Assembly: GCA_024663395.1 (NCBI GenBank)
Contig: JANFAH010000020.1
Span: 62,001-126,000 of the forward strand
Direction: 5' to 3'
Length of the DNA: 64,000 nucleotides
DNA from: Pisolithus tinctorius
Lineage: Eukaryota > Basidiomycota > Agaricomycetes > Boletales > Pisolithaceae
The position numbers were made by a program, and so were the translations under genes. Numbering within the stretch: position 1 is the first letter of the stretch; every line of letters starts with the position of its first letter. Shown piece after piece: positions 34,069 to 44,118 of this stretch. The notes under the pieces were generated by a model. That model saw only the letters and a list, made by a program, of their open reading frames with translations, did not search any database and was not told the DNA's origin.

Positions 34069-34163
34069 CCAAGTATCAACTTGGAAGTCTGCTGAGCTCT
34101 GCACAGAGTTGGTTTGTATATGTTTTGCATAAGGAAGTGGAAATTCTGCTACCATTTGGGCCC
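34069..34163 (-). repeat. Harbinger right terminal inverted repeat
   Basis: Inverted partner of 17628-17722, ending GGGCCC next to the TAA duplication. Confidence 0.88.
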
Positions 34164-34869
34164 TAAGCTGTGTCTTCAGAATTTCCAGAATTTCTGGAGT
34201 TGCCCCTCTTCATCTGCATTTGGCACCTATCATATTTGTCAGAAATTACATTGATTATAAAGTCCAGAGATAGGTCCTTTTCCATGACCAGGGCTGAAGA
34301 TGTCATAGCTGTGAGGTTGGAGTCATATGAAGTGGGAAGTGAACTGAGAATGATTGCTGCAAAGTCATCATCTGTGATAGACTGTCCAAGTGTGGCAAGT
34401 TGTTTGCACAGTGTGTGCATCTTGTTGAAGTGAGCACAGACTTGCCTTTTTCTGCACAGCAATATTCTTGGAGTTTTCTCCAGAGATTGATTGTGACAAT
34501 GTGAGAGCAGTTTTGGAAAAGGTCTGTGAGGACACCCCACACACTCTTCACAGTCTCTTCCTTCAGAACTTGAAGGAACAGTGATTTGGGGAGTGACACA
34601 GTGATCACTTGCTTGACATATCTGTCATCCTTTGCCCATTGCCAGAGTTTTTCTGGGTATTCACTGACAAGTTTTTGCTCTGTGGCTGTGGGCTTCCAGG
34701 AGGAGTCTTTTCCTGCTGAGGGGTCCTCTGGTTTCACATCCAAGCTGGTCAGGTGCCCAATCAGCCCTTTTGAACTGATGGCCCATTCAACCTGAGCCTT
34801 GTAGTATAGCCAGTTGCTTCCATCTGCATTTAGAGTTGAGACTTGTAAGGAATGATTGTCTTTTGCCAT
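34164..34869 (-). pseudogene. Copia gag, N-terminal part
   Basis: Starts with ATG at 34869 (MAKDNHSLQVSTLNADGSNW) and follows copia gag: YYKAQVEWAISSKGLIGHL, later LSSLPTSYDSNLTAM and DLSLDFIINVISDKYDR. A frame change near 34330-34500 splits it. It ends at the Harbinger insertion; the zinc knuckle continues at 17624. Confidence 0.85.
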
Positions 34870-34933
34870 AGTGGGTAGTGTTGCTGTGTAATAACTCTTT
34901 CAGAATTAGAGCATGAGAGTGGAGCTCATAACC

Positions 34934-35530
34934 TAATGAAGGCATGAGTTTCTCAGTGCATGAAGTAGTGACTAATGAAGGTATGAGTCTCTCAGTACAT
35001 GAAGTAGTGGCTTTATTAGTACCTAACAAAGGTATGAGTCTCTACACTATGTCAGTACCAAATACATATGTAAATGAATGGAAGTATAGGTATGCTCACC
35101 TCAGTGCATGAAGTAGTGACTGAGGTGGAAAATAATGGTACAGAAAATTTATAGTACTGTAATTACTAAGTGGGGTGACATTGGAATTTAATTCTGAGGG
35201 TCAGGGAGAAATTCCAAGCCCTCTGGGTGAAACTCTGAGATGCTTCTGTAACCCCAGAACACATAATCAACAGTGACTATATTAGTACCTAACAAAGGTA
35301 TGAGTTTCTACACTACATCAGTACCAAGTAAATGAATGGAAGTATAGGTACACTCACCTCAGTGCACAAAGTAGTGACTGAGGTGGAAAATAATGGTACA
35401 GAAAATTTATAGTACCATAATTACTAAGCAGGGTGACATCAGAATTTAATTCCAACAGTCAGGGAGAAATTCCAAGTGCTCTGGGCAAAACTCTGAGAGG
35501 CTACCATAATTCTGGAACACATTCTTGACA
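34934..35530 (-). repeat. Copia 5' LTR with internal tandem duplication
   Basis: A unit of about 250 bp (AACAAAGGTATGAG ... CTGGAACAC) occurs at 35025-35270 and 35290-35530, preceded by shorter partial copies from 34934. The 3' LTR has one copy. Confidence 0.75.
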
Positions 35531-35716
35531 GCTACCTCTGGGGTCCTTTTCAGCAATCCTCACCACATGATTTTGACTTTTTGATTTTCCCTGAACATTT
35601 GACAACTGCTGTAATGCCATGATGTATGTATGTCAGGATTCAGCTCTTCTGCCCATTTTCAGGCTCAGAGTTGTCAAAACCATGCTTTGGAGGCTTCTGT
35701 ACACTGTTCCAGATTG
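35531..35716. other. Right flank of the copia insertion, older repeat
   Basis: CpG-poor. Inverted match to about 11100-11195. No gene seen. Confidence 0.5.
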
Positions 35717-36110
35717 TGTGACAAGACCTAACAACAGGGTTTGTTGTAGGCTCGCACCAAGAACCACAAGAGGAAGAAAGAAGAGAAAGGAGGGAAGTGA
35801 CTTAGAAGCAGGCGACTTTAGGACTCATAGACCCAAGTGAACTAGCTTAGAGCTAGTTGGGTGATTGAGCAGCAGTATTTATACCAAGGTACATGAGGTA
35901 ACGGTGAGGTATACATGAGGTCCATGACATCATAGTGATGTCATGATGACACCATAGCAGAGCAGAATGTTCCAGAAGGGGGTATGTGGTAAAGGTGAGG
36001 CGAGGTCCAGACCGGAGACCAGGCCGAGTCCTTGTGATAAGATAAGATCAAAAGATTAGATAAAACGAAAAGGGAAAGAGAAAGAAAGGAAAAGAGTACA
36101 TATCGTAACA
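35717..36110 (-). mobile_element. Solo LTR of the chromovirus A family
   Basis: 394 bp, TGTGACAAG to TATCGTAACA, flanked by GATTG on both sides (35712-35716 and 36111-36115). It matches the LTRs at 43710-44103 and 49172-49564 but is clearly diverged, with C/T and G/A changes, so it is older than the full-length copy. Confidence 0.92.
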
Positions 36111-36503
36111 GATTGTGGATAAGGTTTGGATGGACTTGGTTATGTCAGTATACTGTGAAGCTGATTCAAAAGATTGTTGTCAGGCACTGTGGTCCTGTTA
36201 ATGCTATGTACATGTGCTGGAGCAATTTATGGACAGTGGATGGTTAGCATAGCAGGTTAGTGATTAAGAACTGGTCCAAGTAGTCACTGTGGGATGTGAA
36301 GATCATGGTCCTAGCCACCCTTGGCAGCAGTTTTTTGCCATTCCCACAGTCTTTAGATGTAGTTTATGTGTATGTGAGAATAGGTCATATAGATGCCGTC
36401 CTCAGGGTGAGGCTCGTGCCAATTCCAAAAATAGTTGTGTCATCTACAGGCCTCCGATGCCATAATGAATTCCCTAGATACTGTATGTAAGGCAACATCT
36501 GCT
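36111..36503. other. Interval without recognised gene
   Basis: CpG-poor up to about 36390, then CpG returns. No domain-bearing ORF and no repeat partner found in the window. Confidence 0.4.
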
Positions 36504-36690
36504 AACCTTCGTGAGTCGCTCGTAAGAGCCACTGGTGGTGGTCCGCCATAGTAGACTGACATTTCCGAGAGGCTATGCTGAGGGTCTTGCCTCCACAAAC
36601 CTTCGCGAGTAGCTCTTAAGAGCCACTGGCAGTGGTCCACTGGAGTAGACTGACATTGCCAAGAGGCTGCACTGAGGGTCTCACTGGAGT
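36504..36690. repeat. Two tandem copies of a 94-bp unit
   Basis: Units 36504-36597 and 36598-36690 share AACCTTCG.GAGT, AAGAGCCACTGG, GTAGACTGACATT and GAGGGTCT at matching positions. Confidence 0.8.
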
Positions 36691-36983
36691 TTTTTTCATG
36701 TTCAAACCATATGTTTTTTTGTTCTTTGTGGCAGTCATCCCGTACAATATGTTTTTTCAGCTAGTTTTGACCTTGGTCACATGAGAACGATTTGCAGGGC
36801 ATAAACTAATTGTATTGGAGGTGTACAGAACACGATGTGTAGCGACGACCAATACGTACTGTGCATGAGATCTCAGAAGCATATGGTAAAATTTTTTAAA
36901 GTTTTCTCTTGAGAATGGTAAGGAAGATGTACGCAAATGGCAACATATAAGCTCAGAACACACCCAGAGGCTAGAACGGCAGG

Positions 36984-39900
36984 CTACTTGGCAGCGGACT
37001 CAGACTTTGTGGTGTCGCCAGGATGTGGCAGAAGAGGAGTAGCGCCAACAGCAACTTCTGGGACAGTGCCAGTCCAGCTGATGGGAGTGGGGTCATGGTG
37101 GAAGTGAGAATCCTCATACCCTCCCCCACCGAAGTAGTAATCTGGCATGCGAGCGAGAGCAACATGCTGGATGTTGTAGTTGGGACATCCTGTGTTACTA
37201 GTCTGTTGCTGCGGCATGGCTGATGGTGCGCCCTCCATGTACAATCTGTAAGATGGACAGCCAGGTGGTGGATATGGGGGAGGATAGGGAATTGCTGGAT
37301 GGTTGTACCATCCTCCATGCATGACAGTGTTGTAATCGTAAGGTACCCCCGGCATCTGCCACAGTGGGATACCTGGCCCAGGGAGCCACTCAGTGAAAGT
37401 ATGTTGCTGTGATAGATGATTGAACTGCGTAGCATGGAGAGGGTGAGGTACATTGTAAGCGATATGTGGGCCACCAGGGCCCAAGGTCGAACTTGAATGC
37501 ACGCCATGAATGGAATGTGGACCAGTTTGCTGAGTGTTGTCAACCTCACTTTCCATCGTAGGTAGACGTCCTTCCTTGGCTGCACAGAGCCTAGCAGATG
37601 CAGTATGCGAGACTTCATTGGATGTACTGGGAATATCCGGCTTGTCTGGGAACACACGAAGCTGAAGGTTGAACGGCTCTTGGTTGCTTCCTAAGTGGGC
37701 TTTACCTTGCACAAGACGCGGTGCCGGGCACTTGGTATGTGTTGTTGGAGACCCTTGTCTGGTGGCAGGGCCACTAGTATAGCCTGAGAAGAACCCTCCA
37801 TCTGGCCCATCATCCTCACTGACGAAGAGATCAGCAATGGCACGAGTGACAGGGGTGGAGGGAGCTAGCCAGGACAATAAGTGGTCATTAGCAGCGTGCA
37901 CATAATGTTGAAAGTGACGGAGCTTACCTGCGTTCAGTTTCACGTCAGATTTGTTGAGTACTTGTGCGGCCTCAGGGACTGAAGTGGACGTGACATTGGA
38001 AATGGTAGAAGTATCCGATGCTTCATCGGGGATGGGGATCACAGAAATGGGGACAGAAGTATTGTGCAGAATGCCAGGAGTCTCATGGGAATTGGTGATG
38101 TTAGAAATGGAAATGCTGCACATAACTCCGGAAGTGTTGGAGCCAGTGGTGACAGCCGATGTAAGGTTTGCAGTGTCAGCAGACACCTTGCCAGGGTCTG
38201 AAGCGGTAGATTCAAGAGTTTTCTGTGCAGAACTGGTGGTGACAATGCGACGAGTGGTGTCTGAAGCAATAGCAGGGACAAGCGCCTTCACAATATTGGT
38301 AGTCCCCTTGCGAGGCTCTGGAACGTTAAGCCGAGCACTTTCAGTGACAATACGATCAGTGAGATCTGACATAACAGGAGGGATGAACTTCTTCGTAGTG
38401 CTGGTGGAACCCTTGCGAGGCTCCAGAACATCAGATTGAATACTCTGCTCCGCCATACCATCCACTTGACCACCATCCGATGAAATGTACATCAGCGACG
38501 ATGGAATATGACAGCCGGCCTTGCTACTCTTCAAAACTTTCAACATCCTCACCTTGCTTTGCTTAGATGTCTTTACTTTGTGCTTGTGGGAAAGCAGTTC
38601 TTGCTCATAGTCAGACATATCTGCAACATGCCTCGCCTTGCTGGCAGCCTCACCATCTTCCATCTCAACATCACTGGCTACACTGTCATTGTCCTGGGCA
38701 TCCACATGATGAAAGTCGTCACCAGAGGACTCAGACTGAGATTGTGAACTACTTGAGAGGCTTATGACTTCAGAAGCTCTAGCAGCTTTTGACTTCGAAG
38801 ATCGTTGAGGAGCACCGAGTGCCTTTGGCCGAGAGCTGGTGCTGGAACTAGGCTTCTTGTCTGTGGAGACCTCTTCAACGCCATCAGAATTGCCCAATCC
38901 TTCCGTCTCATCAACTTCAAACCAAGCTCTCTTCTTAGTCTTATTCCTCCTGACACGTGTAGCAGCGATGTTGGGCAATCGGCTGGGTCCAAGGTAATTC
39001 ACAGTGGAGTTCACGAACACGCACTTGCCCCTTGTAAGATTAGAGTCATGAGATGGCGGGGCACTAATGATGACCGGTTTCTTCGATGAAAGAAGCGCCT
39101 CTGTGACTACATTAGCATCCACTGTCACTAGGAAAATTAGGAAGGTACCTTTCAGCTTAGGGAAGCGCTGGAGATGAAGCCAGTTGGTGCTTTGGTCCTT
39201 GAGAGCAGCGACGAGCTTCGAGCAATCAGTGAGGGTTAAGTCCGAAATACCCTTCCCATTTCCCTTTCCATGGCGTTCCTCGCCTGGGAATATAACATCC
39301 ACCGGCCAGTTCATCAACACCAAAGCACTGCCTGCCAAATGATTGAGGAGTGACTTCCATGGGAACAATTTTTGTGATGCCCATTTGAAACCAAAACTCT
39401 CTAAATGACATGTTAAATGACATCGCACAGGGAACATGAAAGGCCTACCGATATGCTTTCTGAGGAGTTGCTTAACGTGCTCGTGATCTGAACAAATAAA
39501 TTCGACTTCATCGTCATTATTGGACTTGTCGTTCTTCTCATTAACGGGCCGTTGCTTTCCTTTCTCAGCAAAAACCTCGGTATCCATGGTAACAGCATGT
39601 TGCTTTCCTTTTCCTTTCTCAACAACGACCTCGGTATCTACATCATCGGTACCCCCAAAGGCTTCAGTCACAGAGTCCAGAGAAACTTTGTTACTAAATA
39701 ACATATCAGACAGTAATAGAGAAAGTAGCGACATGACTTACTATATGTGTGCCTTGAAATGCCCGATGATCTCATGTGTATCAGTGCGGCACCGGGAAGG
39801 GAAGAACTATAAACATGAGCATTTGACATGAAAGCGCACGAAACTGGGACGTACCCCATCAGCACCAGGAGTCGTGAAAACATGGGCAAGACCGGCATCT

Positions 39901-40640
39901 TGGTTGACGACCCTACCCACCAAAATATAGCAACCCTCAAATGCATGTGATTTTGATAACGCAGCGAACTGAAACCAATCAAAGATCAAAATATTTCACA
40001 AATGGTATGTCCAAGAGGTACTGATGTTGTGATCAATGTTCTTTATCGTCTTGTTGAACAATTGCTGGTGCTGGGCAACCGTGCCTCCAATGTCTTCAAG
40101 CTCCTCAGCCTCCTTCCATGTTTCCAGGATGTCAACGTAAGTATCGGGGAACTCAGCTTTGAAACATGAATAGCATGCTTTCCTCATATCCACTGACGGA
40201 GTCCCCTGGACCGCCTCAGGTGCAGGGAGCCGAGCAAGTTCAGTCCACATGTGCTTTGCGAAATAGGTGGAATAAAGGTTCCAGAGGTTTTGCAGATTTG
40301 AGCATGAATACTGACGGTTGTAATGGTCCCTGACCTGTTGCCACAGCATTCCTCGACTTTCCCCAAGTTTACTGAATATATCGTTAACTTGCTGAAAACC
40401 TTCATTGAACTTGTCCATGGTGGCAGCTGGCAACCTTCCATGAGTATATATAGGGTTGCCGCCATCCTCACCACACCCATCACTCTCAATCTCAGAGGTA
40501 CATTCATGAGAGAATGTAGCCAAGCACAGTGGACGGGGGGAAACATGACTGCGAGGAGTGGGTGACTCTGGGCAGGAAAAGGCAGAACAGTCTTCATCGA
40601 AGGTACTGCCTAACAGCAATTATTGATCAGCGAAACACTT
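36984..40640 (-). CDS. Large multi-exon gene of unknown function
   Basis: Minus strand. Exon about 40619-40010 contains MDKFNEGFQQVNDIFSKLGE, NLWNLYSTYFAKHMWTELAR and KAEFPDTYVDILETW. A short exon (about 39960-39855) reads AFEGCYILVGRVVNQDAGLAHVFTTPGADG. Another (39788-39724) reads FFPSRCRTDTHEIIGHFKAHIY. The long last exon (39676-36984) begins NKVSLDSVTEAFGG and has FPWKSLLNHLAGSALVLMNWP, DVIFPGEERHG and ISDLTL, then a 600-residue Ser/Thr-rich, acidic, low-complexity region. GT-AG introns of about 45-50 nt separate them. The ordered part resembles hypothetical proteins I associate with Agaricomycetes, without known function. The exon at 40010 does not join its neighbour in phase as I read it, so one indel is likely. 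It neighbours the KDZ transposon, but membership in that element is unproven. Confidence 0.6.
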
Positions 40641-41300
40641 GTCTAGAGGGAAGGTAGGGACTCACTTTAGCAGGTGCATTTTCAACAATCCCCACAGGCT
40701 CGAATCCCAATCTGTCCAGGGCATATGATGGGGCCAAACCAGGTGCACGAGTCAAAGCTAGAGTAGTACCTCGCGCTGGAGCCTCTTTTGCGACCTTGTT
40801 TGTGAGGGTAGTGGAGGGCTGTGTGGAAGGTACCGGTAAATCGGGAGGAGATTTGGATGGCACTCTCGCGAGGGTACTGAGAGGTGGGACAGAGCATCCA
40901 TGCTTCGAAACAGCTGGCCCAGCCAGCCATGGTGTGTAATCACCCTCGACAACTAAATTGAATTAGTTACAGGACCATCCCAAAAGGCACATGACTTACT
41001 TGGATTTTTTGTCAGGGAAGTATCGGTCTGCACATTCGCGATGGGTGACGATTGTTCAGGAGGCAATTTGGATGGCACTCCCATGAGGGTATTGAGAGGG
41101 GGAACAGAACGTCCAGGCTTCGGGATACCTGGGCTGGAAGGACAAGACATGACGTCACCCTCAGTGACTATATTGAATTAGCACGCGATAACCTCAGACA
41201 GCAGGTGACTTGCCTGGATTTTTCATTGGGGAAGTATCTGCCCTAGTGTTCGGCACGATGGGTTCAGAGAGGAATGGGTTATCATCGTTGTCAGTCACGA
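40641..41300 (-). repeat. Repeated exon/intron units, probably 5' part of the same minus-strand locus
   Basis: Two clear units at about 40860-40990 and 41080-41210, each with a VPPLxTLxxVPSKxPP exon and an intron containing ACTAxATTGAATTAG. A third weaker one begins near 41215 (TGGATTTTTC.T..GGGAAGTAT). This is a local duplication of an exon plus its intron, adding Pro/Ser-rich linker sequence to the encoded protein. Confidence 0.6.
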
Positions 41301-41310
41301 GCATATGGCT

Positions 41311-41958
41311 TCAGCGGAGCAATGCTTCGCGAACCAACCCAGTATCTTGAGTAGTCGCTTTGACTTTCTGACGGAGTCGCATTGGAGTCACGAACAGCGG
41401 CGTGGGTTCGCAGCGACCACCTCCAACCTGTACCACAACGAAGTCATCGTGAGTACTCGCGGATGGCTCTGGATGCGCGGAAGAAGCATCCAGGCATGTC
41501 AGTAGCAATGGTAAGGTGATCACCGGAGGGTTACCTCTAGTGCTGTGTACGTTCTCCTGAAGAAAGAAATCAGATACAGTGTAGAACAGAGAGACGATCC
41601 TAACTGTAGCCATGAAAACTTTCAACTGTGCAAAAAATGAAGGGTGAGGGGAAAGAGCTGCAACGAGGTCCGGTATGCCGCCTTTATACAGAACGACAAT
41701 CATCAAAGATCTCCCAAGGATCAAAATGCCCATCTGAGCAATACGATAGCCCAAAACTTGGGCAGAAGCCAAGGGAACACTGTGCTTCCAACTTGATGGG
41801 TTAGATTCAGATCGTGACAGCAGACTTTGTGGCAGGGAGGATGCAGAGGGCATGGAGAGCCTCTGGATACCCCACCAACTGTACTCATTCTCCAGTATGC
41901 ATGAATAGTAGACAGGATCATTCGTTAGATTGAGCCTTGGTAGGAATGGAGTGGTCAT
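41311..41958 (-). CDS. Hypothetical protein, possible first exons of the minus-strand locus
   Basis: Open frame from ATG 41958 (MTTPFLPRLNLTNDPVYYSC). It contains LASAQVLGYRIAQMGILILG and SLFAQLKVFMATVRIVSLFYT, ordered-looking and partly hydrophobic. No domain recognised. Upstream, the frame is open to 42045. It may be a separate gene or the 5' end of the gene at 36984-41300; the junction near 41300 is not resolved. Confidence 0.45.
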   Translation of the reverse strand: MTTPFLPRLNLTNDPVYYSCILENEYSWWGIQRLSMPSASSLPQSLLSRSESNPSSWKHSVPLASAQVLGYRIAQMGILILGRSLMIVVLYKGGIPDLVAALSPHPSFFAQLKVFMATVRIVSLFYTVSDFFLQENVHSTRGNPPVITLPLLLTCLDASSAHPEPSASTHDDFVVVQVGGGRCEPTPLFVTPMRLRQKVKATTQDTGLVREALLR

Positions 41959-42290
41959 TGTGGAACATTGATTATCGTAGTCAAGAGCAAGCAGTGAGTG
42001 AGCTAGAAATGTCATAAAGGTGTGCGCTGGTAGCTCCGACCACAACAGCCAATCACAACGTGAATAAACTTCCTACTGAATGCGAAACATAGCTGGTGCA
42101 GCAAACAAAGGCATTTTCAGCTGCATTAGTAGTCGGAATTAATTCAGTATCTGTCCCCCTGTTGGATGCTACCAGAATGAGCATATGTCATATACTGGGG
42201 TGAGTGAATATGCATGCTTAGCACATATGTAGTGCATTGAACTGGCACAATTTCAGAGTCATACTTGGTCCCTCAGGTAGTTCAAATGGG

Positions 42291-43043
42291 GCGTACACCA
42301 AAATACCTCACTCTCAAGAAAGACAGGAAGCTCTATGTAGGCAGAGGGCCTGCTATGCATCTACAAGGTAACCGCAACACACGTTTAATGTGCAGCAGAT
42401 TAATCAAATGTATTTTAGAGGCAAGCCACTCCGTTCTGACCAGAATCACCGTGTGTACAGGAAGCAGGCAGGGCGACACCTCAGTAAAGAGGCTATGAAT
42501 ACAACTCAACCACCTGCATCGCAGATCATCTGTCCCAACGTCATTTCGTGCATTCCAGCCCTGTCGCCATTGCTTATTGCACATGCGACCAGGTCTCTAC
42601 CATCGTCATCTCTGTTTCTGGAAGCAGCTTGGAGCACTGATGCTCTGGATGAATCAGACCTCCCTAGATGGGAGGAGGACCCTCCCTACATGGATTCTGA
42701 ACTGGATTCGACCCTACAGGAGGAAAGGTTCACACAAAATCTCATCAATGTCATGCTCGGGTGATGCATGTGGCTGTCGAACGAATCAAAGGTCCAATGC
42801 GAGAGGCGCTTTGCAGAAGGCGATCACAAGCTGATCTTTGCTGAGCTGGTGGATGATCTCAAGGAGCAAATCGTGCGATGGTCTGCTGTAATTGATATTG
42901 TAGGGAGTCGTGTGTCTGGAGGATGCAATAACCGAATGGTGGCATGCTGGTTGCAGTGGTGGGCCCGAGAAATACATGATTTTGCAAGGGAGGCATTGGT
43001 TTTGGAGAATGGTGGAAACCCTTACCACAACAACTCAACGTAG
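42291..43043 (+). CDS. Hypothetical gene converging on the KDZ transposase
   Basis: Two frames joined by a probable single-base shift near 42765: PRWEEDPPYMDSELDSTLQE then QCERRFAEGDHKLIFAELVD, SAVIDIVGSRVSGG, CWLQWWAREIHDFAREALVL and GNPYHN, ending TAG 43041-43043. The start is uncertain (ATG 42390 in the current frame). The stop lies one base from the opposing stop codon of the transposase gene (43045-43047 on the minus strand), which suggests a compact two-gene element. Function unknown. Confidence 0.5.
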
Positions 43044-43044
43044 T

Positions 43045-43704
43045 TTACATGTCAGATAATGGAATGCTAAGTATGAGGGATTGGAGGTAATGATGAAATG
43101 CAATCATGTTTCCCTCGTGCAGATTGGTAATATCATAACCTCATAGGATGGCTGCAACTTGAGCTAAGACCCAAAGACCACAGTCGTACCCATTGGACTG
43201 CAAAGGCTCGCACTAGTATATTTCCTGAGGGATAGTTATCAAGTATAATCGATGGTGCTTACGATAATCGGGTGTGCAGACTACAATCCCAAATCTCTCT
43301 GAGGGACTCCGAGCCTCTTTGAGGCAATGAAGGACATGCGAGAAATGAGTCTGGAGATATCCTGCAGACAGTTAGTAAGTGCAGAGTACATGAATATTCA
43401 GTTACCTTTATGTCCTGTTTCCATGGCTTTTGTTCTGCAAGACTGTCGAAGAGGAGGAGTTGCTTGGAAGGGAACTTAATGACACAGAGAACCCAATGCC
43501 CAACGGGGGATGGCTGGTGAATTGGGAGGATCCACATCGTTTTTTCCCAGTACCAAGTCCACGAAATGTTGCGCCACAGAACATTGTCTTCGGCATGATA
43601 TCAAATACGCGGGAGGTCGTGTGTCGAGAATATCACACATTGTGCGGCAGCCAGTGATTGAAATTCCGAATAAAGAAGTGCAGAGCAACCATTGATGCAG
43701 GTAT
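43045..43704 (-). pseudogene. KDZ gene 3' part: Ulp1-type cysteine protease domain
   Basis: Continuation after the chromovirus: DTCINGCSALLYSEF, WILPIHQPSPVGHWVLCVI with the catalytic His, LLLFDSLAEQKPW with the Asp, and after another intron NGYDCGLWVLAQ with the catalytic Cys. This is the C48 (Ulp1/SENP) family arrangement, fused to the transposase in one gene, and could cleave SUMO-like conjugates. In-frame stops at 43601-43603, 43281-43283 and 43141-43143 indicate decay. Final stop TAA at 43045-43047. Confidence 0.87.
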
Positions 43705-43709
43705 CATTG

Positions 43710-44103
43710 TGTGACGAGACCTAAACAACAGGGTTTGTTGCAGGCTCGCACCAAGAACCAACAGAAAGAAGAGAGAGGAGAAAGAGGAGACGGCCTAGAA
43801 GCAGGTGACTTTAGGACTCGAAGACCCAAATGAACTAGCTTAGAGCTAGTTGGGTGATTGAGTGACGATACTTATACTATGGTACATGAGGCCACAGCGA
43901 GGCATACATGAGGTCCGTGACATCATAGTGATGTCATGATGATATCACAGTGGAGCGGAACGTACTAGAAGGAGAAAGCACGACAAGGGCGAGGTGAGGT
44001 CCAGACCGGAACGCGGACCGAGACCAAGAGATAAGATAAGATGAAAAGATTAGATAAGAGAAAAAGGAAAAGAGAGGAAAAGAAAAGAGTACGTATCGTA
44101 ACA
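43710..44103 (-). repeat. 3' LTR of chromovirus A
   Basis: TGTTACGATA to TCGTCACA on the minus strand. Nearly identical to 49172-49564. Contains an A/G-rich stretch at about 44025-44090. Confidence 0.96.
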
Positions 44104-44118
44104 CTATCCCCTCCTTAG
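44104..44118 (-). promoter_or_regulatory. Polypurine tract of chromovirus A
   Basis: AAGGAGGGGATAG on the minus strand directly before the 3' LTR; expected primer for plus-strand DNA synthesis. Confidence 0.75.

Larger units (their letters stand above)
17628..34163. mobile_element. PIF/Harbinger DNA transposon inserted in copia gag
   Basis: Terminal inverted repeats start GGGCCCAAA on both ends and are flanked by TAA (17625-17627 and 34164-34166), the 3-bp target duplication of the superfamily. Excising the element plus one TAA rejoins copia gag in frame just before its zinc knuckle. It has the two expected genes: a Myb/SANT-like gene (+) and a DDE transposase (minus). After removing the two solo LTRs and their contents it is about 3.4 kb. 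Confidence 0.92.
12873..35530 (-). mobile_element. Ty1/copia retrotransposon, outermost level of the nest
   Basis: Both ends are flanked by GCTAC (12868-12872 and 35531-35535), a 5-bp target site duplication. The LTR runs TGTCAAGAAT to CTTTGTTA on the minus strand. A polypurine tract (GAGGGGGAG) directly precedes the 3' LTR at about 13991-13999. Gag begins at 34869 and pol ends near 14086. Subtracting the Harbinger insertion and an 873-bp insertion in the 3' LTR leaves about 5.2 kb, a normal copia size. CpG is almost absent and there are many stops, so it is an old, inactive copy. Confidence 0.9.
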
